A DNA stretch of 64,000 nt. It comes from Otis tarda (taxonomy: Eukaryota > Chordata > Aves > Otidiformes > Otididae). The notes under the pieces are model-generated. The model was not told the origin of the DNA. It searched no databases and saw nothing but the letters and a program-made list of their open reading frames with translations. A program made the translations under genes and the position numbers. Positions within the stretch are counted from its first letter, which is position 1; each line of letters starts with the position of its first letter. Shown here piece after piece: positions 35,338 through 46,402 of the stretch. The stretch covers positions 83,243,001-83,307,000 of the forward strand of contig CM048552.1 of the NCBI GenBank assembly GCA_026413225.1, in the 5' to 3' direction.

Positions 35338-35855
35338 GCGTAATGGTTTACGCCAGACAGCAACTAAGCACCATGCAGTCACTCGCTCACTGCTCCCCTC
35401 ATGCCTGGCGCGATAGGGAAGATAATCCAAAAGAAAAGTAAAACTCAGTTTAATAGGATAGCAAAGGAAGAAATAATAATAATAATAAAAGAATAAACAC
35501 AATGAGCGTGATTGCTCACCACTCACTGACCAACACCCAGCCAGTCCCTGAGCAGAGATCCCAGCCCCCTGGACAACCCTGCCCAGTTTATACACTGACC
35601 ATGACATTATATGGTATGGAATATCCCTTTGACCATTGTGGGTCGACTGTCCTGGCTATCCTCCCTACCAACTTCTTGTGCACCTCCTCACAGGCAGAAC
35701 ATCAGAAGCTGAAAAATCCTTGACTTAGCATAAGTGCTACTTAGCAACAACTAAAACATCAGTGTGTTAACACCATTATTCTCGAACTAAAGATGAAACA
35801 CAACACTATACCACCTACTAGGAAGAAAAGTAATTCTATCCCAGTCAAAACCAGG
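35338..35855 (-). mobile_element. ERVL-type solo LTR, old copy
   Basis: Shares with the LTR at 51371 the order GGCAACTAAGCACC-like start, TCGCTCACT, AGTTTAATAG, GACAT.ATATGGTATGGAATA, CCAACTTCTTGTGCACC, CCTTGACT, and ATTCTATCCCAGTCAAAACC end. More diverged and with an (AAT)n run at about 35472. Orientation is minus relative to the usual TG-CTGGTTT start. Confidence 0.8.
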
Positions 35856-36020
35856 ATGCAGAAACAGAAGACATTTTACCCCATGCATTCGATATGTTTT
35901 CTAAACTGCATCACATTTATTTGTGTCCAGTCAAGATTGCACAGGGTGATTTGAGTCCTCCATTTTACATTTGTATATGCAGTATCAGGTATTACAGGAG
36001 CTAAACAATCAATAACTACT

Positions 36021-37185
36021 TGTTGTGGTTTTGTCTAGTGAGGGGGGGGCCTACGGCAGTAGCTTCTGTAGGAAACTGCTAGAAGTTGCTCCCCTTTGTT
36101 CAGTGGACTCAGACGGGCCTAGGGCGGATCCGCTGCTGGCCAAGGCCGAGCCAATTGATAGCAGAATGTTCCATGATAACGCCTCTGCGATAACGTATTT
36201 AAGAAGGGGAAAACAGAAAAAGAAAAAAAAAAAGAGAGAAGAGAAGATGTGAAGAAGCTGAGCGGGGGCAAAGGTGCAGAGTGGGAGGCGCAGGCCTCAT
36301 AGGCCTTGCAGGCCTCACCCTCTGGCCTCCCGCCAGGCAGCTGACTGGGCCCAACTCGGCCCAGCCCGGCTGCAAGAAGTGGAGAGGAGATGAGCTGGAT
36401 GATGTGAAGAGATTCTGAGAGGCGTCTGCCAGCCTGTTGTGAAGAACTTTTCTTGTGAGAGGAACGGCTGCAGATGCCAAGGTCAGTTCAGAAGGAGGGG
36501 GAGGAGTAATGCGGCTCTTGGCCAAGATTCCTCTGCAGCCTGTGGGGACTACCATGGTGGAGCAGGCTGTCCCCCTGCAGCCCATGGAGGCCCACGGAGG
36601 AGCAAAGATCCACTTGGAGCCTGTGAAGGACCCCACATTGGGGGAGGTGGATGCCTGAAGGAGCCTGTGGCTCATGGAGGGCCCGCTGGGGCAGCTGTTC
36701 TGGAGGGACTGCACCCCGTGGAAGAGATGACCCACGCCGGAGCAGTTTCACGAAGGACTGTGGTGTATGGGTGGGACCCCATGCTGGAGCAGGGGAGGAA
36801 TGTGAGGAGTTCTTCCCCCAACCATGAAGCAGCGGCATAAAACAACGTGTGATGAACTGACCGCGTCCCCCATTCCCTCTTCCCCTCTGTGCCGCTCGGG
36901 GTGGGAAGGTAGTAGAGATAATGTTAAGCTCAGGAAGAGGGAGGCGTGAGGGGACGTTATCTTGTTCTCTGTCTCATTATCCTGCTGTTTGTAGTAATAA
37001 ATGAATCGTTTTCCCCAAGTCGAGTCTGTTTTGCCCGTAATGGTAACTTTAAGGATTTTCTCCCTGTCCTTATCTCAAACCTCGAGCTGTTTTTCTTATA
37101 ATATCTCCCCCTGTTCTCTCGGAGGGTGGGGGAGTGAGAGAGAGACTGCGTAGTCTGGTCCCGATTGGGGCTGAACTATAAAAAA
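36021..37185 (+). mobile_element. Avian ERV-type LTR, about 1.15 kb, likely solo
   Basis: Begins TGTTGTGGTTTTG; has TATTTAAG at about 36196 as a TATA-like box, a GC-rich middle with short repeated GGAGC(A/C)GG.. motifs, AATAAA at 36996-37001 and a T-rich tail. This layout (U3-TATA-R-AATAAA) and the TG start fit a retroviral LTR of the ERVL class. No internal retroviral region adjoins. The open frames inside it (for example 36439-36840) are by-products. The 3' end is uncertain by tens of bases. Confidence 0.65.
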
Positions 37186-38042
37186 AAACATAAGGGTATG
37201 TCAGTAGAGTAGATATGAAAAAAGGAGTCTTGTACCAGCTCTGTGAGCATAATTATCAGTCAAGGAATATACCCATTCAAATTGCTTTTGCCTAGTGATC
37301 TAGAATGTTTCAAATACCTTACAAGCAATCTACAAATAAGCTCTTCTCCACACATCTGCATGCTACTGAATTGTGCCAGCATTTCAGCAAGTGTCTCAGC
37401 AGCTGCTATAGCACATTCCAGTCACATTCAACCATCTGTGGAGAGAAGAAAGGCTGCCTTTTTTTTTCTTAAATATTTATTAAATTGGATAGATTTCCAT
37501 TATAGATAAACACTTTATGCAAACACATACGAGTGTTTTACTTTTTTATCAGAAATTCAGGCATTCTTCTCCCAGTCTTCTTGAAAGTTTATGTGATATC
37601 AGAAGACGCATGGAAACAAACTCCCAATAACTGAAGTTGAAAGTGATTTTAATGCTGACTGTTCAAATCATTTGATCTCTGCCATTTTTATTCACATGTA
37701 TCTAACAGAAAGAATGGAGAAGTCTGTTCAGTTCTGAACCTTGCCAACCTGGTTCTCTGGGGACACAACAGGACCCCGCTCTTCAATACCATCAACAACA
37801 TGAGGAACCTCGGTGGGATCTCCATAGATCAGGTTTTACTATTCTAGCATATCTAGTTCAAAAATAAACAAAGAAACAAAAAAATCCTCCCTCCTCCCAA
37901 AAAATAAATAAAAAAAGAGTAGAAGCACAAGCCATTTGTTTTTTTCATCAGAAAGTCTAGGTGATATCAAACATTATTTACTTCCACAGTCTAAAATAGC
38001 TAAGTAGGGGAGGTAAAGATTTCCTAAGTGAGTACACAACAG
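37186..38042. other. Intergenic DNA
   Basis: No gene is recognised. An island at 37708-37836 has coding-like composition (see findings). A-rich runs occur at 37860-37920. Confidence 0.4.
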
Positions 38043-38653
38043 GCAATACCACAGCCCAGAAGGCCAACCGCATCCTGGGCTGTATCAAGAGAAACGTGGC
38101 CATCAGGTCAAGGGAGGTGATTCTCCCCCTCTACTCTGCCCTGGTGAGACCCCACCTGGAGTACTGCGTCCAGTTCTGGAGCCCCTAACATAAGAAGGAC
38201 ATGGACCTGTTGGAGAGGGTCCAGAGGAGGGCCACGAAGATGATAAGAGGGCTGGAGCACCTCTCCTATGAGGACAGGCTGAGAGAGTTGGGGCTGTTCA
38301 GCCTGGAGAAGAGGAGGCTCCAGGGAGACCTTATAGCGGTCTTCCACTCCCTCAAGGGGGTCTACAAGAAAGATGGGAAGAGGCTGTTCAGTAGGGCCTG
38401 TTGTGACAGGACTAGGGGTAATGGTTTTAAAACAGAGGGAGGTAGATTTAAATTAGATATTAGGAAAAAATTTTTTACACTGAGGGTTGTAGAGCACTGG
38501 AACAGGTTGCCCCATCCCTGGAAACATTCAAGGCCAGGCTGGATGAGGCTCTGAGCAACCTGATCTAGTTGGGGATGTCCCTGCTCCTTGCAGGGGGGTT
38601 GGACTAGATGACCTTTGAAGGTCCCTTCCAACCCTAACCATTCTGTGATTCTA
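38043..38653 (+). mobile_element. CR1: CR1 LINE, 5'-truncated
   Basis: Starts in the RT tail ([10 protein letters not shown]-type block), keeps [20 protein letters not shown], has a stop at about 38188 and a small deletion in the HWNRLP..VVE segment near 38508, and ends with the CR1 3' UTR and ATTCTGTGATTCTA. Close in sequence to the 16960 and 20880 copies. Confidence 0.94.
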
Positions 38654-41233
38654 ACTTCAGGGCAGCTCCAAAAGGCAGAGACACTGCCATCTGTGCAGAG
38701 ACTTTTGTTGTGCAAGGATCTTCCTCTAAAGCTTTGGAATAGACCAGTCTGCACTTTTCCCTTATTATATGCATCCCAAAGGGCTTTTTGAGTTGCTAAA
38801 ACTAACCTTTGCTACTGCAAATGTATGACAATGACCCCAGATTGAGACAAAAAACAAATACAAGGGAATTATGAACAAGCCATTCCCACTCATAGCACCT
38901 TCTTCTCCTCCAGTCTATTGACAGTCCAGGAATGTTTGCTATAATTTTCTGGGTTCCAACAACTTCTGAACGGCTAGAAAATAACAGAAAATTATGAGAT
39001 GAAGATGAAGATGAAGCAGAGCAGCTCTTCTCTGCCTTGACTCAAACATCCTTCCAGTTGCTGCAGAACTCCTGCCTCATGTGACAGGAGCATCTCCTTT
39101 CTCTCTACACAGCTGAGCATGCTTGGATGCTCTCGGAGAAGGCATGATCTTTCCTTGCTTCAGAATTTGCCCCTGCCCAGGGCATAAATAGACAAAACCA
39201 GCTATGAATAGAGATACCAAAGAGCTGGCCAGCCCATCGTGCCCTCCATAGCTTCTCTATTAAAACTGCTAACAAGAACCTATTGCTGTCAGATGCATTC
39301 ATAGTCCCTGCCATATTACTGGGACCAAACAATGTGAGCTCCCAAGGGGCTGAGTGACAGATTTTTTGTTAAGATAATACTAATTTATTTTTACTTCAGT
39401 TATTCTGATTCTCAACATTAAATTATGTGCAGGTTACTTTCTCAACTCTTTTTTCGAAGCACGGGAGCTATGTGCTTCCTTTAAAAAAAAACACAGATGG
39501 ATTCTTATACATTCAGTTGTTTCTAGGAGCTGGAAACTTAAGGGACATGCCAATGATTAAAGGTATGATAAATTTACCAGAACTACAACAATTTTCATTG
39601 GAGCAATAACGAGACTTCATATTAGTTCCCATAAGCTGTTGTCAGATTGCAGGAATATTTTAACCACGTTGGCTTTGGTTGTACTGGGGCTGTTCTTCCA
39701 GTGCTGACCACTCAACTTCTAGTCTTCTTCATTTTACTTTTTCAGCTCTTTCTCGGTCTTCAGTGTTCCTCAACTGCCAGAGCTGCTTAGAAACTTCACT
39801 ACAGTGTGACAGTCTTGTGATCTGGTGGGAAAGACCTGTGATAATTTAGCAGAGCTCTTGCAGTGTCCCAGTACTAATGCAGGCTGGAAAGACAAGCCTT
39901 ACCCACAAGTTGTTCCTCTGAAGAAGCCCCAAAGGCCACAGAGGAACAAAGCATAAGGTACATGATCCTGATGCTTGGGAAAGAGTTGTATGGCTCAGTG
40001 TGTGTTACCTACGTATGTATTATCATTATTTTTTTACAGACAACATTTTCTTAATGAGGTTTCAAAGACAGAAGAGGTATAACAGCTTGTTCACTAAGCC
40101 TTTGTGTTCTCACAGCTTGATTTTCTAAGGATTTGTGTCTTACATCCTGTAAATATCCACTGTTGCAACAGTGCTGGTTCCTGCAACTTCCCTTCTGATG
40201 TGATTTACCAGCAGTTCCCCATACCATGATGCCCCTTCTAGCCTTACACCCCAAATCAGTTGTCTCCACTGTAAAATGCCCAGCTATTTCTACGTCTCAC
40301 ATTCCCTAATGGCTTTTGTTTGGCCCAGCTCCTGGCCAAGGAGCAGCATTTCCTCACAGTGATGCAGAATCATGCATGTGCATCCTGGGTAGCCAGAGCT
40401 CTCGTGCTGCTCAGTGAGCCAGCAGAACTGACCATCGCCACGTTCTCCTGCCTTTCCCTCACTGGTAACACTAAGATTTACAGCTGTTTAGAGGAGAACA
40501 AGAAGGTAGCAGAAACCATCCTTGGTCTGCCAGAAGGGCCAAGTCCTGCCACGCCATGATTCTATACGTATTGGAAAAGACATACCTAGCGTTTATGCCT
40601 GTGTCACCAAAAAGTTAATCTGAAGTGAGACAGAAGAGCAAGTACCTGGAGAAGTGAGACGCCATCCACTGTTTGAATTTTATCTGGTTGTAACAAAAGA
40701 TTTGTGCGAAGCTCTGAAGTTCTTTTTCTAAACTAACCCACCAAAGGACAAATTGCTGTTTGTTAGAGTGTTTTAAAACTAGGACTAGTTGCATGTTTTC
40801 TTGATTATGAAAAAATACATGGAGAGCTCCTTTTGTGTTCTTTTTTTTTTTTTTTGCCTAGATTTGCATTTTGATTGGAGAAATTAAAACTAAAACCCTC
40901 TGTATGTATCAGGCATATATTTTGAAGTGGCCACACCAAGAAAATGCAGACTAAATGAGTTTTGGACATCCTGACCTAATAATTCTTTCTTAGAGTATGT
41001 CTCAACTGTAGCGGTTTAAGATAGCTTAGAAATGAGTAATGACTTTGGGGAATGTGGAGCCATCTCCATAGCTCCTGCCTGTAAGTGAAAGCTAAGCATC
41101 CGTAAGTAGTTCAGTACAGTCCCAGTGCCTTGACACTGTTGAGTGTCTGCTCTTGGGGAAATTTCTATTGTAGCTTCAGAGTGGCTGTAACGTGTATTAC
41201 TCTGTTTCTTCAGCGTAAGAGGATTTTGGTGAA
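38654..41233. other. Intergenic DNA
   Basis: I see no host gene, RNA gene or recognised repeat. Short open frames at 39427-39609 and 40320-40559 lack family signatures. Confidence 0.45.
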
Positions 41234-41238
41234 GAAGC

Positions 41239-41587
41239 TGTGGGGTAACGTTAGCAGGGCTGCATGTATGCAGGAGGGGCAGTCTGCAGTGATTCACGCG
41301 CTAGGCGCGGATAGGTCCATGGGCGCAGGGGGCAGGTGCGTCCACGTACGTGGTGGGCACGGATAAGTCCATGGGTGCAGGTGCAGGTGCGTGGCGGGCA
41401 TGGATGGGTCCATGGGTGCAGGGGGGCGGGTGCGTTCGCGTGCGCAGCGGGTGTACGGGTATTTAACCCTTTGTTGCGCAGCATTAAATTGAAGGCTTGG
41501 CTTGACGGTATCCGTGTGATGCCCTGCTTTCCCCGGAGCGGGGCTCCGGTGCGTGCGGGGTAGGTTAGCTGGCAAGAGAAGCCTGCA
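41239..41587 (+). repeat. 5' LTR of provirus
   Basis: TG...CA ended. U3 has three direct repeats around GTCCATGGG (41315, 41367, 41408). TATTTAA at 41460-41466 is the likely TATA box, ATTAAA at 41483-41488 the polyadenylation signal, and CCGGAGC-GGG-GCTCCGG (41533-41549) a perfect 7-bp-stem hairpin in the transcribed region. Confidence 0.95.
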
Positions 41588-41589
41588 AG

Positions 41590-41607
41590 TGGTGACCCCG
41601 ACGTGAT
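41590..41607 (+). other. Primer-binding site, tRNA-Trp type
   Basis: TGGTGACCCCGACGTGAT, two bases after the 5' LTR, is the 18-base site complementary to tRNA-Trp used by avian leukosis/sarcoma-type alpharetroviruses (established knowledge). Confidence 0.92.
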
Positions 41608-41666
41608 ACAGGTCCGGACGGTTTTGAGCTGGGGCCGCGTGGCGGTCGTGCCTGCCTGCTGTTAAG

Positions 41667-42772
41667 ATGGCATCCATCTCCGATACAGTGAAGGTATTAA
41701 AGGCGCTGGGTAAAGATGTGAATTGTCCGGTGCATAGGGCACCGTTGACGGAGTTCATCCTATGGATGCAGAAAAGGGGCTTGATTAACAAGCCGGGAGA
41801 GGTGATGGACGTGGCGCGGTTACAGGCGGCGGGGAAAGAGTTACTGGAAGAAGGGGGGTCGGAACGAAGGGTGTGGCGACACGGCTGAAGAAGTTAGGTT
41901 CGGTGAAAAGACTGCTGGCTAAGACTCGAGAGGCGCGCAAAGTGTGGGTTGCGGCTTTAATTGCAGTCAAAGAAGGGTGGCCCTCGGAAGGGGAGGGGGA
42001 CGAACGGTGTCGAGACGGCGCGGAGGGGACAGGGGGTGGCGCTCTGGTGGTCTGCCCGGTTCGGCCGGGAGCCTCTGATGGTGGTAGAGGGGCGATGGAA
42101 TTTGGGTGTACTCCCCCGTGTATCACGCCTTCCTTGCCGGAGGAGCCTGACCCGAAAGAACAACCCCCCAAATACGAGGACACAGAAATGCCCTCTGTCT
42201 CTCTTTCTGCCCCATCAGCTCCACCGCTTGTAAATTCGCGGAGGGGTGATAATGAGGCGGGAGCCAGTTTCGAGGTGGCGCCCGAGGAGTCGCGGGACGC
42301 TGAGCGGGGTCCTAGTGCTTTCCCGGTGGGGAAAAGAGCCGCGGTCCCCGAGATCAAGGATAAAGCGGCAGGTGATAGAGCCGCGGTCCTCCAGATCAGA
42401 ACGACGAGAAGCACTGCTTCAAAGGAACATAAATCAGTTTTAACGAGTCTAACAAAAATGTTAGAAGAACAGAACTGTGCTATTAATAACACTGACCTGA
42501 AGAGCTTGTTGACTTGGGTGTCCGCTCACGTATCAAACGCAAACCTCTGTAATATCTATACAGTGGGCTCCTGGAACACCATAGGTATTAGACTGTGGGA
42601 CTGTGTAACGCGGGGTGACCCTGCTGTTCAAAAGTTATTACCGGTGTGGCGTGTAATGTTTGAAGCCTTGAAGAATCACACGCAGAAAGGAGATTCAACA
42701 GCACCCGTTACCCCGTCTGTTCCTTCGTCCATGGAAACAAAGACTAACAGCGAGCTGGAAAAATCCCTTTGA
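41667..42772 (+). pseudogene. gag: gag remnant (matrix and part of capsid), frameshifted
   Basis: An ATG at 41667 opens a matrix-like frame, and a second frame overlapping from 41873 continues with a basic/helical segment, a Pro-rich linker and a capsid-like start, ending at TGA 42770. The shift lies near 41850-41885. The linker has two late-budding motifs: PPKY at about 42166 and PSAP at about 42209. The rest of capsid, nucleocapsid, protease and RT are absent. Confidence 0.7.
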
Positions 42773-42897
42773 TCCAGGTCCCATAGATCTGGAAAAGGAG
42801 CCTTCGGTCTTTGGAGCTTCCTTGTTATAGAGGTGGCGTGTTTGTGTGTTTGTGTGTATAAGCATGAAGTAAATGGTGTGAAATAAGGGATGAATAC

Positions 42898-43068
42898 TGT
42901 CTTGGTTTTAGCAGGGATGAAGTTAATTTTCCTCTTAGAAGCTTTGGATTTTGTATGTGAAGAATGTTGATAAAAATGCTCTGATGATAAGGGTTGTTGT
43001 TAATGAGACCAAGGACACTGTCTGGCTTTCCAAGTCTCGTTAATGAGCAGGTGCAGGAAGCTGAGCCA
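42898..43068 (+). mobile_element. ERVL-type LTR fragment nested in the provirus
   Basis: TGTCTTGGTTTTAGCAGGGA followed by AGTTAATTTTCCTCTTAGAA matches the start of the LTR family seen at 51371-51938 (there on the minus strand). It is cut off after about 170 bp and followed by an A-run (43069-43085). Confidence 0.6.
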
Positions 43069-43085
43069 AAAAAAAAAAAAAAAAA

Positions 43086-43490
43086 TCTGGAAACAGGTAA
43101 TTGGGAAGGACCATTCCCTCTTATGACGTGGGGGAAAGGATATGCTTGTGTCTCTACAGGAGCAGTGAACAAGTGGATCCCTGCACGATGGGTACGACCA
43201 GCGCTCCAAGCTGCCTTGCGTCCGTCGGATTGTTAACAACCTGTGTGGCAGCTCCATGGACATCAGTTACGGAAAGAACAAATGTGTGGGTAATTATGGT
43301 TAATGCCACAGGACAGGACATCATTTGTTTGTCTAGATCATCTTCAAATAAGCCTTTCAGAACATGCTTGGTCAATCTGCCAGATCAGATAGCGGTAGGA
43401 CGACAATTCTGTGTAAAACAACAGCAGCCGCGAGTGCTGAGTGCTAAATAACAAAAGATGGAACTTTTGGGACCCCTAAAGATGTACTTC
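43086..43490 (+). pseudogene. env: First pol-env junction remnant (integrase C-term, env SU start)
   Basis: One frame reads WGKGYACVSTG then KWIPARWVRP, the integrase C-terminal segment of alpharetroviruses. Overlapping it, an env surface-subunit start (TNVWVIMVNATGQD, then FRTCLVNLP) follows in another frame with stops. The tctctacag at about 43151 resembles the env splice acceptor of this virus group. Non-functional. Confidence 0.7.
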
Positions 43491-43903
43491 TGTCTATTTT
43501 TTTTTTAACTATTCAAGAGCTAATGTTTCTAGAGGGGTAATGATTGTAAATGCTTTAAGATCTATATATTGCAACGACACAGTATGACGTAATCATGCGA
43601 GCACATATCAAAATCCAGACAGCATAAAAGACCTAAACGAAGCATACATAGCATTGAATCTGGTTGCCAAGATAATACAGAGTTTTGGAAACTAAGTAAA
43701 ATTATTGCTGCTTCAATCTTTGCACTTGATGTGGCAAGTGCCTAGGCGTTAGCTATGTTAAATAAATTGGGCTTTTGGCTTGCTAAGTAAACACATGCAA
43801 TTATATCAGTACTATTAACACTGTTAATTGATATAGGTTCTATACGCTATACTATTTTACAAAACAGAGCCGCTGTTAGCCTGCAGAGCACATATTTGAC
43901 AGA

Positions 43904-43993
43904 CCTTGTTGCATGTGCTGGCCACACATGCAGCAACGTCTGGTCAGGCCTTGTTGCATGCGCTGGCCATGCATGCAGCAACACCTGGTCAGT
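43904..43993 (+). repeat. Two-copy 45-bp tandem repeat inside provirus
   Basis: Units begin CCTTGTTGCATG at 43904 and 43949 and end GGTCAG. Each contains imperfect inverted halves (TTGCATG... / ...CATGCAGCAA). It lies between the env remnants; origin unknown. Confidence 0.8.
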
Positions 43994-44194
43994 ACTCTTT
44001 CACTGAATCTGCGGAGGGTATAAACAGAGGTGGCTCGGAGCAAAGGGGAGAGGACGGACCCAGAGCACACTTTATTTACAACAGGGGACGCCCTGAAGGT
44101 GCTGCGCCTGCCTCCTTTCTCTGCTCTGACCCGGCTGATAAACATCCTCCTGCTCGGCGGTGTCTTTGGCGTAGTCGGGTTGGTAACAGAATAG

Positions 44195-44520
44195 ATCAGT
44201 AGTAGATTTTTATTAGTAGCACAAAATCATGGTTGTCAGGATTTTGATGGGCTTTGCTGCATGAATCTGTCTGATCATTCGGAATCTATTCACAAAAGTA
44301 TTCAAAACTTGCAAAAAGGAGTACAAAACCAGCAACAAAGTGATGATTTTGATATATTCAGAAATCTTTTTGGTGGATTGATAAAAGCTTATTACAAATA
44401 GCTGTAGGACGCTTATTCATTCTTTTTATATATGTATTTTGATCTGTATTCCGTGTGTGTGTTGAAATATGTGCAGACTTTAATAGATAAAGCGTTGAAA
44501 CAAGCCTCTTCTCATAAACA
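44195..44520 (+). pseudogene. env: First env transmembrane-subunit remnant
   Basis: A frame around 44210-44400 reads GCQDFDGLCCMNLSDHSESI, the CX6CC-type region and following helix of an avian alpharetrovirus-like TM subunit, ending at a stop at about 44398. A hydrophobic stretch to about 44460 may be the membrane anchor in another frame. Broken. Confidence 0.7.
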
Positions 44521-44925
44521 AAGAAGAGAGAGATGTGGGTATTTCTTGAGCCAGTACAGTGTCAGTGAAAGCAAACTGACCTTGGGAGAGGGATACAATT
44601 GTGCTCGCTGGAAGAAAGCCATGGAATGAGAAGGGAACTTTAAGATACAAGACATTGTTAATGGAATTTATGGCTTGTTTCAACAGAGGCCTGCAAAATT
44701 AGTCACTGGCTTTGTAGATAAGAAAGTTACTGAAGTTATTATGTTTGTAGTAATAGAGAATATAATAATAGAAAATTAGTAGAAAATAGTGAAATTTAGG
44801 TTTTTTTTTTTATATATAGATAAGGTGTCATTAGTAATCTTATTAGCTTGTGTAGGGCATAGCTAGGTGGTTGCTATCCTTAGCTAAAAAATTGTGATAC
44901 TAGGCATTATACTAGGTATAATCAT

Positions 44926-45740
44926 TCCGTGCTTGGTCACCTGTCTATAAAAGTGATACAGAGGATAATACATCAGAACGCACACGCCATACGACGTCAG
45001 TTCCGACTGCCCATCTCACATGGTTGGGCTGTAGTGGCAGCCTGTCCAGCATGTCAAGCAGCAAAGCCGAACCAGGCCTTATACTACCCAGGTGTTAACC
45101 CCGGAGGTATGCTCCGAACCAGGTACGACAACTAGATATCACAGACTATGCGCTATTTGGCTGTTTCAAATACATTCATGTTGCGATCGACACTTGCTCC
45201 CGAGATCTCTTCATGTGTCCATTCACGACGTCCATAACACAAAATCCATCCTGCACCAGAGCTGGGCTTTTATTTGCCTAGGATACCTCGGAAAATAAAG
45301 ACTGACCGTGGGCCGTCACAGATATCTCACAACTTCCTGCAGACGTGGGGAGTCCGCCATACGTTTGGCATTCCTCTGAACAGCACCAAGCAAGTGATTG
45401 TAGAACGCGCACACAAAACCCTGAAAGCACAGCTAATCTGCTTAAGAGAGGGGGGAAAGAGGGGTTCTCCGGGGGTCTTGGTCAGTGAAGCGCTTGTGGT
45501 ACTGAATCATATGTCCTTCGCTAACCCCCAATCCGTTTCCCCTATCCAAAACCATTTTTCCTCGCGTCAGCCGCTGTTTGGGGGCAAGGCACTCCCAAAG
45601 GTCTGGTTCTGCCTGCCAGAAAACCCAGGCTAGGAAGGTCCCGCTGATTTGCTAACATGGGGACAAGGGTATGCTTGTATCTCCACAGGTGCGGGGACCC
45701 GATGGATCCCAGCCTGGTTGGTACAGCTGTGGCTGGAGGA
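44926..45740 (+). pseudogene. pol: Integrase remnant (HHCC zinc domain, DDE core, C-terminal domain)
   Basis: The N-terminal zinc domain is visible (GHLS, IIHQNA, ACPAC), then the core in several frames: a first-Asp block near 45135, IKTDRGPSQIS with the second Asp at about 45300, IVERAHKTLK with the Glu at about 45399, and the C-terminal WGQGYACISTGAG/RWIPAW at about 45660. At least two frameshifts and several stops separate these pieces. Confidence 0.78.
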
Positions 45741-46327
45741 TCAGCAGGGTAACCGAGCGGCGTGGCACTCTCCAGCTCATCCTAGTGGGATTGATCCTGA
45801 TTGTGAGTCTTCCAATGCAAGTGATAACGACTAACTTTTGGGAGCAATTCACGCATTACACCAACTCTACTCAGGTTTGCATAGCGTGTGGCCTGTTGGG
45901 CTCTTGGGAATGCCAACCGCACAGCCCTCGCCATATCTGAACTGGCGACTGCTTTAGCAGCACACGATGAAGGACTGACGCAAATGAAGCTGGCATTAGA
46001 TTATGCCCTTGCGAGGCCTGGCATCGGTTGCAGCGACCTAGAGGGAGTCCCAGGTCTCCAGGGTTACTGCTGTTTGGACTTCAGCAAGAACGCCTCCTCG
46101 GCCTTGTAGAAGACGCGTGCGCATGCTGCCCAGTCAGTATTCAACGTCGAAGCCCTAAAGGACTGGGGTAGTTTCCAGACCTGTTCGGTTTACCTAGATG
46201 GCTAAGAAATATTGTGTCTATAGGTCTGACAATCCTAGCAGTTGCTTTGATAATGCTTTATTTGTTTCTGTTACTGTTAAGTTTCGTGCATGCTATGATT
46301 GAGGGGTTACTAGGCAACTATTCCTAA
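45670..46327 (+). pseudogene. env: Second env remnant (signal region, TM subunit, membrane anchor)
   Basis: A hydrophobic signal-like segment (about 45776-45815) overlaps the integrase end as in alpharetroviruses, with ctccacag at about 45688 as candidate splice acceptor. Surface subunit is almost wholly deleted. A TM segment with GLQGYCCLDFS follows at about 46050, and an anchor frame 46199-46327 reads WLRNIVSIGLTILAVALIML then more hydrophobic residues to TAA. The TM piece differs from the one at 44195. Confidence 0.7.
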
Positions 46328-46390
46328 TCAACTATGTTATAGCGGCATCCGCCTCAGGGTACCAGCCATTAGACTAGAATGATTTAGCAT

Positions 46391-46402
46391 AGAGGGGGGA
46401 AT
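46391..46402 (+). other. Polypurine tract
   Basis: AGAGGGGGGAAT immediately before the 3' LTR is the expected plus-strand primer site. Confidence 0.85.

Noticed and set aside
36439-36840. 133-codon frame
   Set aside because: Lies inside an LTR, with no start context or family match.
41294-41791. 165-codon minus-strand frame rich in Pro, Thr and Cys
   Set aside because: It is a by-product of the U3 repeats in the LTR and recurs in the 3' LTR.
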